DNA from: Ralstonia sp. UBA689 | Lineage (GTDB): Bacteria > Pseudomonadota > Gammaproteobacteria > Burkholderiales > Burkholderiaceae | Reading direction: 5' to 3' | Length of the DNA stretch: 64,000 nucleotides | Assembly: GCF_002298975.1 (NCBI RefSeq) | Contig: NZ_DBMV01000037.1 | Coordinates: forward strand, 20,745 to 84,744 | In this document: piece after piece, positions 45,127 through 53,604 of the stretch | Position numbering within the stretch: position 1 is the first letter of the stretch | How the letters are laid out: every line of letters starts with the position of its first letter | Position numbers and translations under genes: made by a program | Notes under the pieces: generated by a model | The model's database searches: none | Seen by the model: the letters and a program-made list of their open reading frames with translations, nothing else | What the model was told of the DNA's origin: nothing

Positions 45127-46470
45127 ATGACCGGCACTGTGACCGATCCGCTCAAAACCGCCTTCAACCGGGCGGAGCAGGAAGGCTTCCGGCTCTCGTA
45201 CAGCCGGACTTGCGCGCTGGTGGGCGTCGTCCTGGTCTTGATGGGCAGCGGGCTGGACTACAACACGTATCCTGGCAAGCTGTGGCCGTTCTTCCTGGCG
45301 CGTGCGTTTGTCTCGTCGCTGATCTTTGTCGTCTACCTCATCCTGCCGACCTCCTGGGGCCGGCGCCATCTGTCGTATCTGACCCTGCTGTGGCTGTGTT
45401 TCCCGCAGATCATGATCGCGTGGATGATCTCCGCCACCGAAGGCGCACATTCGATCTATGCGACGGGCCTGCATCTGGCGGTGTTTGCCGCGGGCAGCGT
45501 CCTGCCGTTCAACACGCGGCAGACCATCGGCTTCGGGGTACTCACCTATTCCTTCTACCTGCTGGGGTGCCTGACCCATGACCCATCGAGCGTGGCGGGC
45601 AGCGTGTTCTTCGTGAACTCGCAGTTCCTGATCTTCACGTCCACGCTTGGCGTGTTCTGCACGTATTTCAATGAGCGCGGCCGCTTTCAGTTGTTCCGGC
45701 TCAAGGAAGAAGTCGCGCAGACGAATCACCAGCTCGCCCTGACGAACCAGAACCTCACCGACATCAAGGGCCAGCTCCTGCAGCAGGAAAAAATGGCCGC
45801 CATCGGCACGCTGTCGGCCGGCCTGCTCCACGAGATCAACAACCCGGTCAACTTCTGCCTGATGGCGATTGCGGTGGCGCAGGAAGATCCGGCCGCCAAG
45901 GGCAGCCCGATGCTGCTTGAATGCCTTGCCGACGCCAAGGAAGGCATGCAGCGCGTGCAGCACATCGTGTCGGACCTGAAGACCTTCGCCTACCGCAGCC
46001 CGGAGAAGGGCGAGGCCAACGCCCCCTTCCTGGTGGAGAAGGCCATCGATTCGGCCATCCGCCTGACCAGCCACGAACTGCGCGGCATCACCGTCGAGCG
46101 GAAGCTGCCGCCAGACACGCTGGTGCGCGGCGACGAGGCCGCCATCATCGGTGTGCTGATCAACCTGCTGTCGAATGCCGCACTGGCCATGCACAAGGTG
46201 CAGCGCGAAGACCCGCGCATCGAGATCGCCGCAGAATGGATCGAGCGCCGGTTGCACGTGGTCGTGACCGATAACGGCCCGGGCATCTCTGAGAAGAGCC
46301 TCACGCGCGTGTTCGAGCCCTTCTTCACCACGCGCGAGGTTGGCAAGGGCCTGGGGCTGGGCCTGTCGATCAGCTACAGCGTGATCCAGCGCCACGGCGG
46401 CACGCTCGCCGTGACGAGCCAGGAAGGCGAATGGGCGCGCTTCACGTTCGACCTGCCACGCGCGGAGTAG
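45127..46470 (+). CDS. phcS: PhcS, quorum-signal sensor histidine kinase
   Basis: A 447-residue membrane kinase. About five or six helices span residues 30-180 and likely sense the hydrophobic fatty acid methyl ester. A short coiled linker leads to the H-box EKMAAIGTLSAGLLHEINNP (H235). The ATP-binding domain shows LINLLSNAALAM (N-box), DNGPGISEKSL (G1), FEPFFTTREVGKGLGLGLS (F/G2). Its start directly abuts the phcB stop; phcR follows after 8 bp. Confidence 0.93.
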   Translation: MTGTVTDPLKTAFNRAEQEGFRLSYSRTCALVGVVLVLMGSGLDYNTYPGKLWPFFLARAFVSSLIFVVYLILPTSWGRRHLSYLTLLWLCFPQIMIAWMISATEGAHSIYATGLHLAVFAAGSVLPFNTRQTIGFGVLTYSFYLLGCLTHDPSSVAGSVFFVNSQFLIFTSTLGVFCTYFNERGRFQLFRLKEEVAQTNHQLALTNQNLTDIKGQLLQQEKMAAIGTLSAGLLHEINNPVNFCLMAIAVAQEDPAAKGSPMLLECLADAKEGMQRVQHIVSDLKTFAYRSPEKGEANAPFLVEKAIDSAIRLTSHELRGITVERKLPPDTLVRGDEAAIIGVLINLLSNAALAMHKVQREDPRIEIAAEWIERRLHVVVTDNGPGISEKSLTRVFEPFFTTREVGKGLGLGLSISYSVIQRHGGTLAVTSQEGEWARFTFDLPRAE

Positions 46471-46478
46471 AACGCATC

Positions 46479-47585
46479 ATGGACACCACGCGCGACACCG
46501 TCACCATCCTCTACGTCGACGACGAGCTGCAGGCCTGCAAGTGGTTCGCGCGCACGATCGGCAGCGGCTACGAGGTACTGACGGCCAACAGCGTGGAGGA
46601 AGCCAAGACCGTGCTGCGGGACGCGCACGAGCGTATCAGCGTGGTACTGACGGACTTCCGCATGCCCGGCGGCAACGGCACCGAACTGCTGCGCTTCGTC
46701 GACGCGGAGTACGGCGACATCGCCACCATCCTTGTCACCGCCTATGCCGACAAGGACCTGCTGATCCAGGCGGTCAACACGGGCCGCGTCTTCAAGATCC
46801 TGGAGAAACCGTATCAGCCCGAAGACGTGCGGCGCTCCCTGCAGGAAGCGCTGGTGCTGCGCCAGGACCGCCTGCTGCGCACCCAGCGCCTGATGGCCAT
46901 CGATGAAACGCTGGCCTTCCTTGCGCACGAGTTGAACACGCCGCTGGCAGCCATCTCCAATTTTGCGCGCGGTATCCGCATGCGCGTGGACCAGACCGAA
47001 CTCGCGCCCGAAGCCCTGCCCGAAATCGGCCGCGCGGCCGACCGCGTGCAGGACAACGCGCGCTACTGCCTGTCGGTGATCGCCACATTCCTGAACTCGG
47101 TGCGCAACACCTACGGCAAGCCGGGCACGGCGGCCACACCCAACAGCGCGGGCGGGCTGCTCCGCTCGCTGTTCGACACCTACCCGTTCACGAACGCGCA
47201 GCGCGAATGGGTGTCGTACCGCGTGGAGCAGGATTTCCCGATCCTCACGCTGCCCAACTGCGTGATGCTGGTGCTCTCATCGCTGACGAGCAATGCGCTG
47301 CAGGCGTTGCGACGCGCCGACGCTCCGCGGCTGGAGATCATCGCCGGCAACGCACCGGAGCCCAGCGACGCGCGGCACATCATCCGCATCCAAGACAACG
47401 GCCCCGGCATCGCGCCGGATGTCCTCGCGCGACTGACCATCGACCCCGTGACCACGCGCGCCGAGGAAGGCGGCAACGGCATGGGCATGATTTTTTGTAC
47501 GCGGATCATGCAATCGTTCGGGGGAGCGATTGCCATTGACTCTGCACCCAGCGCAGGCACGCGCGTGACTTTGACGTTCCCATGA
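46479..47585 (+). CDS. phcR: PhcR, receiver-histidine kinase hybrid
   Basis: A 368-residue protein with an N-terminal receiver (LYVDDELQAC; phosphoacceptor D59 in VVLTDFRMPGGNG; Lys in KILEKPYQP) joined to a kinase module: H-box FLAHELNTPLAAISNF (H150), N-box LTSNALQALR, G1 QDNGPGIAPDV, G2 GNGMGMIFC. This receiver-plus-kinase layout is that of PhcR, which acts with PhcS to control PhcA. The ATG at 46479 lies 8 bp after phcS. Confidence 0.92.
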   Translation: MDTTRDTVTILYVDDELQACKWFARTIGSGYEVLTANSVEEAKTVLRDAHERISVVLTDFRMPGGNGTELLRFVDAEYGDIATILVTAYADKDLLIQAVNTGRVFKILEKPYQPEDVRRSLQEALVLRQDRLLRTQRLMAIDETLAFLAHELNTPLAAISNFARGIRMRVDQTELAPEALPEIGRAADRVQDNARYCLSVIATFLNSVRNTYGKPGTAATPNSAGGLLRSLFDTYPFTNAQREWVSYRVEQDFPILTLPNCVMLVLSSLTSNALQALRRADAPRLEIIAGNAPEPSDARHIIRIQDNGPGIAPDVLARLTIDPVTTRAEEGGNGMGMIFCTRIMQSFGGAIAIDSAPSAGTRVTLTFP

Positions 47586-47659
47586 CACCATCAACAGCAC
47601 GAACCATGCCGCACCTGATCCGCGCATTTGATTTGAGATTTGACATTGAGGAGTGATGG

Positions 47660-48667
47660 ATGACCAATCCCGGGGGCAATGAGCCCAAGATCCTGTACGT
47701 GGACGACGAGACATTGGCGCTGACGTACTTCGGCCGTGCCATCGGTTCACTGGCGCCGGTCGTCACCGCCACCTCGGTCGAAGAAGGCAAGCGCATGCTC
47801 GATCAGCACGCCGCCACGCTGGGCGTACTGGTGTCGGATCAGCGCATGCCCGGCGAACTGGGCAACGAACTGCTGCGCTACGCGCGCGAGCGCTATCCGC
47901 ACTTGGTGCGTATATTGACCACCGCCTACTCGGAAATCGAGGACACGGTGGAGGCCGTCAACCAGGGGCAGATCCACCGCTACATCAAGAAGCCGTGGGA
48001 CATCACCGCACTGCGCGTGGAGCTCAAGCAGGCGCTGGAATTCTCAGACCTGCGCCGCGAGCGCGACGCCCTGCTGCGCGAGAAGATGACCGTACGCCAG
48101 AGCCAGACGCTCACGCACCGCATCGGCGCGCTGCAGACGCTGTACCTGGCGGTGTCAGGCCTGTCTTCGTTCAGCGCGGTCAACGATTACCTGCGTGCGG
48201 CGGCGGAGGTCGGGCTGCACGCGGCGGAACAGCCCGACTGGGCCATGAAGGACTACACCGAACTGGTTGGCGAGGAAAGCCTGCGCACCGGCGAGTTCAG
48301 CCACGCGGTGCGGCAGGCGTACGAGGACCTGTCTTCACGCTTCGACAGCAAGCCTGCGGCGCAGGCGCTGGAGGTGCTGGCCGAGGTGCTGCATGGCAAG
48401 GTTTCACCCGGTGACGGCAACGCAGCGGCGGTCGTTGACCTCACCACGTTGACGGAATTCCTGGAGGCATCGTCGACGCACAAGGTATCGGAAGCGCACG
48501 CACAGTGGCTCGCCTTCCTGTTGTGGCTCGACGGCAAGGGCTGGTCGGTCACGGCCAAGCGCGAAGGCACCACTGTCGCGCTGCGACTGGTCGATAACCA
48601 GACGCAGCTCACGCCCGATCAACTCGCGGCGTGGATGGAGCACTTCCAGGAGCAGCAGGCCGCCTGA
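47660..48667 (+). CDS. phcQ: PhcQ, receiver-domain response regulator
   Basis: A 335-residue protein with an N-terminal receiver (ILYVDDETLALTYF; D60 in VLVSDQRMPGELGN; ILTTAYSE; K in HRYIKKPWD). A helical region of about 200 residues without a recognisable DNA-binding or enzymatic domain follows. GAGGAG lies before the ATG. Fourth gene of the phc operon; in R. solanacearum PhcQ is part of the same signalling. A terminator follows. Confidence 0.88.
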   Translation: MTNPGGNEPKILYVDDETLALTYFGRAIGSLAPVVTATSVEEGKRMLDQHAATLGVLVSDQRMPGELGNELLRYARERYPHLVRILTTAYSEIEDTVEAVNQGQIHRYIKKPWDITALRVELKQALEFSDLRRERDALLREKMTVRQSQTLTHRIGALQTLYLAVSGLSSFSAVNDYLRAAAEVGLHAAEQPDWAMKDYTELVGEESLRTGEFSHAVRQAYEDLSSRFDSKPAAQALEVLAEVLHGKVSPGDGNAAAVVDLTTLTEFLEASSTHKVSEAHAQWLAFLLWLDGKGWSVTAKREGTTVALRLVDNQTQLTPDQLAAWMEHFQEQQAA

Positions 48668-48688
48668 TTGCCAGGCGCGGCCCTCACG

Positions 48689-48722
48689 CAACGCCGATGC
48701 TTACGCGTCGGCGTTGTTGTTT
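48689..48722. terminator. Terminator between phcQ and rlmL
   Basis: A 12-bp stem (caacgccga at 48689-48697 with tcggcgttg at 48708-48716, extended by three more pairs including one G-U) and a 4-nt loop, then ttgtttt. The rlmL stop codon (48701-48703) lies in the loop. Confidence 0.8.
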
Positions 48723-50113
48723 TCAGACGTTGATGCGGCGTCGCGCGCCGGACGGTCGCGCATGCCGCCCTTCACCATGTCGAAGCGGAACAGGCGACAT
48801 TCGATATTGCCGTTGTAAAGCGGCGTACGCTGCGATTCCTTCAACCGCATACGGCGCGGCATCGAGAGATCGCCGGTAAAGACGAAGGCCTTCCACCCCG
48901 CAAACTCGCGCTTGAGCGTACCCGCAAACGCCTGGGCAAACTCGTTGGCGGCGGCCTCTTCCTGCGGATCGACGGGCGGCGGCGGTTCAGGCTGACGCTG
49001 CTCGCGCATGGGGCGGCGGAGGTCGTCGCGCGGGGCGCCCATCGCTCGACTGGCGCGCTCGAACACCGTGCCCTCTTCCTCACCGCCCTCCCCCTCGGGC
49101 CGGCGGCGGCGCGAGCCCTGCGCACCGCGCACCGCGATACGTTCACCATACGGCGGGTTCATCAGCAGCACGCCGGGCACCTCGAACGGCGGCTTGCCGA
49201 AGCGCGCATCGACCTGCTTGAGCATCGGCTCGCCCGGCAAGCCGGCGCGCTGCCAGTTGGCGGCGGCATAGGCCAGCATGTCGGTGGAAATGTCCGCGCC
49301 GGCGACCAGCGGCGGCGAACGGCGCATCGAAGCGCTCGCTGCATCGGCGGCGGCTTCGCGCAGGCGCTTGAAGCATTTGGCGTCGTGGTCGAGCAACCAC
49401 TCGCAGGCGAAGGCCCGCTGGCCGCCCGGTGCAATGCCCAACGCGCGCTGCGCGGCTTCCACCAGAAACGTGCCGCTACCGCACATCGGATCGTAGAACG
49501 GCACGCCGTGGGCGCCAGTCCAGCCGGTCAGGCGCAGGATGCCTGCGGCGAGGTTTTCCTTCAGCGGTGCCTCGCCCTTCTCCTGGCGCCAGCCGCGCTT
49601 GAACAGCGGCTCGCCGGTCGTGTCGAGGTAGATCGTGCAGTCGGTCTCGGTCAGGTACGCGTAGATGCGCACGTCGGGCGAGACGGTATCAACGCTGGGC
49701 CGCGCGCCCATGCGCTGGCGGAAACGATCACAAACCCCGTCCTTCACGCGTAGGCCGACAAACTTCAGGCTCTGCAGTGGCGATTTGTGCGCGGTCACGT
49801 CCACGCGGATCATCTCGTCGGGCGTGAAATAGTCTTCCCAGCGCTGCGCGGCGGCGAGCGTGTAAATATCGTCTTCCGAGCGGTAGCCGCGCGAAGCCAG
49901 GCGCATCAGCACCCGGCTGGCAATGCGGCTGTGCAGATTAACGGCATACGCCGCGCCCTGCGTGCCGAAGAAGTGCACGCCGCCCGGCACGGTGCGGCCG
50001 ACTTCGAACGCGGCCAGCTCATCCACCTCGGGGCGGATGGCGATTTCGGCCAGTTCGTCGGCCAGCGCCTGTTCCAGCCCACGGGGGCACGGCGCGAAGT
50101 AAGCAGTCGGCAT
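48701..50113 (-). CDS. rlmL: THUMP-domain 23S rRNA methyltransferase (RlmL-type)
   Basis: A 470-residue rRNA guanine-N2 methyltransferase corresponding to the N-terminal half of E. coli RlmKL. It has a THUMP domain (residues 50-170), the SAM-binding DPMCGSGTFLVEA (208-220) and the catalytic NPPYGERI (319-326). Residues 331-390 are an Arg/Glu/Pro-rich insert (GSRRRRPEGEGGEEEG, PEPPPP) that looks disordered and lies inside the catalytic domain. The likely target is G2445 of 23S rRNA. Confidence 0.9.
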   Translation of the reverse strand: MPTAYFAPCPRGLEQALADELAEIAIRPEVDELAAFEVGRTVPGGVHFFGTQGAAYAVNLHSRIASRVLMRLASRGYRSEDDIYTLAAAQRWEDYFTPDEMIRVDVTAHKSPLQSLKFVGLRVKDGVCDRFRQRMGARPSVDTVSPDVRIYAYLTETDCTIYLDTTGEPLFKRGWRQEKGEAPLKENLAAGILRLTGWTGAHGVPFYDPMCGSGTFLVEAAQRALGIAPGGQRAFACEWLLDHDAKCFKRLREAAADAASASMRRSPPLVAGADISTDMLAYAAANWQRAGLPGEPMLKQVDARFGKPPFEVPGVLLMNPPYGERIAVRGAQGSRRRRPEGEGGEEEGTVFERASRAMGAPRDDLRRPMREQRQPEPPPPVDPQEEAAANEFAQAFAGTLKREFAGWKAFVFTGDLSMPRRMRLKESQRTPLYNGNIECRLFRFDMVKGGMRDRPARDAASTSENNNADA

Positions 50114-50130
50114 CGGAAAAAACTGAAGAA

Positions 50131-50547
50131 TCAGAACGGCTTGACCACGACGAGGATCGTGATCGCCAACAACAGCAACACCGGCAGCTCATTGAACCAG
50201 CGGTAGAAGGTGTGCGAGCGCTTATTGGCACCCGCCTCGAACTTGCGCAGCAGCACGCCGCAGCCGTGGTGGTAACCGATCACCACCAGCACCAGCGCCA
50301 GCTTGGCATGCATCCAACCCGCGCCCTTGCCGATGCCGTAGCCGAGGAACAGCCACAGCCCCAGCACGACGGCCACGACCGCCAGCATGGTGGTGAAGCG
50401 AAACAGCTTGCGCGCCATGACCAGCAACCGCGAGACGGCTGCAGGCTCGGCTTCCATCGCCAGGTTGACGAAGATGCGCGGCAGGTAGAACAGCCCCGCG
50501 AACCACGATGCGACGAAGACGATGTGAAAGGCCTTGACCCAGAGCAT
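50131..50547 (-). CDS. hemJ: Protoporphyrinogen IX oxidase HemJ
   Basis: A 138-residue protein with four membrane helices. The N-terminus MLWVKAFHIVFVASWFAGLFYLPRIFVN has the His and the AGLFYLPR signature of HemJ, and a Lys/His-containing GWMHAKLALVL follows. HemJ replaces HemY/HemG for the penultimate heme step in many bacteria. It lies between rlmL and proA on the same strand. Confidence 0.9.
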   Translation of the reverse strand: MLWVKAFHIVFVASWFAGLFYLPRIFVNLAMEAEPAAVSRLLVMARKLFRFTTMLAVVAVVLGLWLFLGYGIGKGAGWMHAKLALVLVVIGYHHGCGVLLRKFEAGANKRSHTFYRWFNELPVLLLLAITILVVVKPF

Positions 50548-50612
50548 GCGATTGTTCTCGTTAGAAATATTGCGCGCCGCTCGTGGCGGCGCTCAATGTG
50601 CAATAGAAGGCA

Positions 50613-51893
50613 TCAGGTGCGGATTTCGCCGTGCCCGAACACGACGTACTTGAGCGAGGTCAGCCCCTCCAGCCCGACCGGCCCGCGCGCATGCAGCTTG
50701 TCGTTGGAGATGCCGATCTCGGCGCCCAGGCCGTACTCGAAACCGTCGGCAAAGCGCGTGGAGGCGTTGATCATCACGCTGGCCGAATCGACTTCGCGCA
50801 GGAAGCGCATGCCGGTCGAGTAGTTCTCGGTGATGATCGAATCCGTATGCGCTGAGCCGTAGGTGTTGATGTGTTCAATGGCAGCGTCCAGGCCGTCGAC
50901 AGTGCGGATCGACAGGATCGGCGCGAGGTATTCAGTGTGCCAGTCAGCCTCGACGGCATCCTTCAGGTTGCCAAAGCCGGCAGCTTCCAGCGCGGCGCGC
51001 GTGGTTGGGCACACGCGCAACTCAACGCCTTTGTCCTGATAAATCTTCACCAGCGGCGGCAGCACGCGCGCGGCAATGTCGCGCGACACCAGCAGCGTCT
51101 CCATCGTGTTGCACGGTGCGTAGCGCTGCGTCTTGGCGTTGTCGCACACGCGCACGGCCTTTTCGATGTCGGCATCGGCGTCGATGTAGACATGGCAAAT
51201 GCCATCGAGGTGCTTGATCATCGGCACGCGCGCCTCTTCCATCAGGCGCGCGATCAGGCTCTTGCCGCCGCGCGGCACGATCACGTCGACGTACTCCGTC
51301 ATGGTGATGAGCTTGCCCACGGCAGCGCGATCCGTGGTGGCCACTACCTGCACGGCGTTGGCCGGCAAGCCAGCATCGGCCAGCCCTTCTTCGATGAGCG
51401 CCGCCAGCGCGCCGTTCGACTCGATCGCCTCGGAGCCGCCGCGCAGGATGGTCGCGTTGCCCGACTTGATGCACAGCGCTGCTGCATCGACCGTCACGTT
51501 CGGACGCGACTCATAGATGATGCCGATCACGCCAAGCGGCACGCGCATCTGGCCGACCTGGATGCCGGTCGGGCGGAACTTCATGTTGCTGATCTCGCCG
51601 ATGAGGTCCGGCAGCGCGGCGATCTGCTCCAGGCCAGCGGCCATGGTGTCGATAGCCCGGTCGGTGAGCGTGAGGCGGTCGACGAAGGCAGCATCCTGGC
51701 CGTTGGCGCGGGCGCGCTCGACGTCGCGGGCGTTGATCTCTTTGAGCTTGGCGGCATCGCGACGGACGGCGGCCGCAATATGCAACAGCGCGCGGTTCTT
51801 TTGCGCGGTGCCGGCACGTGCCATGCCGCGCGAGGCGGTGCGCGCCTGACGGCCGACCAGGGCCATGTATTCGTTCACGTCGAGCTGCTTCAT
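50613..51893 (-). CDS. proA: Gamma-glutamyl phosphate reductase ProA
   Basis: Second enzyme of proline synthesis. A 426-residue aldehyde-dehydrogenase-fold protein with the catalytic Cys in KTQRYAPCNTMETLLV, the family segment VIYESRPNVTVDAAAL (VIGIIYESRPNV) and ILRGGSEA. The start at 51893 (MKQLDVNEYM) is typical; the frame extends upstream into holA without similarity. It overlaps no neighbour and lies 61 bp after holA. Confidence 0.96.
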   Translation of the reverse strand: MKQLDVNEYMALVGRQARTASRGMARAGTAQKNRALLHIAAAVRRDAAKLKEINARDVERARANGQDAAFVDRLTLTDRAIDTMAAGLEQIAALPDLIGEISNMKFRPTGIQVGQMRVPLGVIGIIYESRPNVTVDAAALCIKSGNATILRGGSEAIESNGALAALIEEGLADAGLPANAVQVVATTDRAAVGKLITMTEYVDVIVPRGGKSLIARLMEEARVPMIKHLDGICHVYIDADADIEKAVRVCDNAKTQRYAPCNTMETLLVSRDIAARVLPPLVKIYQDKGVELRVCPTTRAALEAAGFGNLKDAVEADWHTEYLAPILSIRTVDGLDAAIEHINTYGSAHTDSIITENYSTGMRFLREVDSASVMINASTRFADGFEYGLGAEIGISNDKLHARGPVGLEGLTSLKYVVFGHGEIRT

Positions 51894-51954
51894 GATGATC
51901 GTGGCCGGCCAATGCGCCGGCGATTCAGATTCAAGGTGAGAACAGAGGGGCCGG

Positions 51955-53031
51955 CTATGCAGGAACCGGAAGGCTGCCCGGTCGCGCAATGCGCATCGCC
52001 AGTTGTAGCAGGCCGTCCCACGGCTCGGCCGGCAGCGAGGGTTCGCGCAGGCCCTTGACCTGTCGATCCAGCTTCGCAGCCATGGCAAGCGCATCTTCCA
52101 GCTCGCGCTGCGACAACCGCTGCGCTGCCTGCGGCACCAGCCGCTCGCGCGGGCCCCAGACCCGCAACTCGCGCAGCATGGAGGCCACCGGCTTGCCCTG
52201 GGCCGCGCCCGAGGCGATTTTTGATAATACGCGAATTTCTTCGGTCAGCGTCCAGAGCACCAGCACCGTGGCTTCGCCCTCGCCGCGCAGGCCTTCGAGC
52301 ATGCGCACCAGGCGCGGCACGTCGCCGGCCAGCATGGCCTCGGACAGTTTGAACACGTCGTAGCGCGCCACGTTGAGCACCGCATCGTGCACATCGTCGA
52401 ACGAAAGCACGCCCGGCGGATGCAGCAAGCCCAGCTTCTGGATCTCCTGATGCGCGGCCAGCAGGTTGCCTTCCACGCGGTCGGCGATGAACTGCAGGGC
52501 ACGGCGGCCAGGCTCGCCGGGCTCTACGCGCTGCTGCTGGCGAGAAAGGCGCTCGCCGATCCAGCCGGGCAGCTTGGTGCGGTCCACCGAATCGACCTTG
52601 ATCGACACGCCCGCGCCTTCCAGCGCCGCAAACCACGCCGACTTTGCGGTCGCAAAATCCAGGCGCGGCAGCGTGATCAGCGTGATGGTGTCGGTAGCGG
52701 GGCCTGACGGCGTACCGGCGGCGAGCGCACGCAACGCCTCGCCGCCGTCCTTGCCGGGCTTGCCGGAGGGAATGCGCAGCTCGACGATCTTGCGATCACC
52801 GAACAGCGACATCGATTGCTGTGCCTCTGTCACGCGCGACCATGAAAAACCGCGCTCAACGCTCATCACCTCGCGCTCGGAGAACCCCTGCGCGCGCGCG
52901 GCCTGACGCAATGCATCGATGGCTTCCAGCACAAGCAGATGCTCGTCGCCGTGCACCACATACAGCGGTGCCAGTCCCTTCGACCCGGCCTGCTTCAGGT
53001 GCCCTTCGAGCGCGTCGAGCCGCAGTTGCAT
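51955..53031 (-). CDS. holA: DNA polymerase III delta subunit HolA
   Basis: A 358-residue clamp-loader subunit that opens the beta clamp. Family features: an N-terminal LAPLYVVHGDEHLLVLEAIDALRQAA, then SLFGDRKIVELRIP and a C-terminal helical region (LTEEIRVLSKIA). It follows lptE with an 18-bp gap on the minus strand, the standard leuS-lptE-holA order. Confidence 0.95.
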   Translation of the reverse strand: MQLRLDALEGHLKQAGSKGLAPLYVVHGDEHLLVLEAIDALRQAARAQGFSEREVMSVERGFSWSRVTEAQQSMSLFGDRKIVELRIPSGKPGKDGGEALRALAAGTPSGPATDTITLITLPRLDFATAKSAWFAALEGAGVSIKVDSVDRTKLPGWIGERLSRQQQRVEPGEPGRRALQFIADRVEGNLLAAHQEIQKLGLLHPPGVLSFDDVHDAVLNVARYDVFKLSEAMLAGDVPRLVRMLEGLRGEGEATVLVLWTLTEEIRVLSKIASGAAQGKPVASMLRELRVWGPRERLVPQAAQRLSQRELEDALAMAAKLDRQVKGLREPSLPAEPWDGLLQLAMRIARPGSLPVPA

Positions 53032-53049
53032 GACAAACCCGCGCGCCGC

Positions 53050-53580
53050 TTACGACGGCAGCTTCACGGAGGCCAGCCGGCGCACCAGCTGGTTGATGAC
53101 GTCGCCCTGCATGTCACGATAGAGGGCGGCTTCTTCGTAGTCCTTGGCCAGCACCTGCGTCTCGTTGTACGAGAGATCGCGGAACTGCGTGATCTCGGAC
53201 GGCGGGATCAGCAGGTTGTCGTGTGTGTCGCGCAACTGGAAGCGGAAGCGATAAGTGATGCGGTACTCGCGCACCACGCCCTGCGGTGTGAGCGACGAAA
53301 TCGTCTTCGTACGGTCTTCAGCCAGCACATCGAGGAAGGCGTCGGCATCCTTCTTGTCCGACACGATGACGGTGTCGGAGCCGTTGTCGATCAGCCGGCG
53401 CAATTGCGCGCGCATCTGCGAGTTCTGCGGCAGGTTGATATACAGCCGCTTGAAGGCGAAGTCGGTATTGCCGCGCAGGTGAAAGCCGCAAGCGGACAGC
53501 ACCGGCAAAGCGACCGCCAAAGCGAAGACCGAGCGGCCAAAACGACGACGGGACAGGCGACCAGACAGCGACATAACCAT
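53050..53580 (-). CDS. lptE: LPS-assembly lipoprotein LptE
   Basis: A 176-residue outer-membrane lipoprotein that plugs the LptD barrel. Signal peptide with lipobox LPVLSACGFHLRG; the LptE segment GFHLRGNTDFAFKRLYI is diagnostic. An AAGGA ribosome site lies 6 nt before the ATG at 53580; a second ATG at 53574 is possible. Located between leuS and holA, as in E. coli. Confidence 0.95.
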   Translation of the reverse strand: MVMSLSGRLSRRRFGRSVFALAVALPVLSACGFHLRGNTDFAFKRLYINLPQNSQMRAQLRRLIDNGSDTVIVSDKKDADAFLDVLAEDRTKTISSLTPQGVVREYRITYRFRFQLRDTHDNLLIPPSEITQFRDLSYNETQVLAKDYEEAALYRDMQGDVINQLVRRLASVKLPS

Positions 53581-53604
53581 GCGTTCCTTGAGTGGGGCGG
53601 CCCG

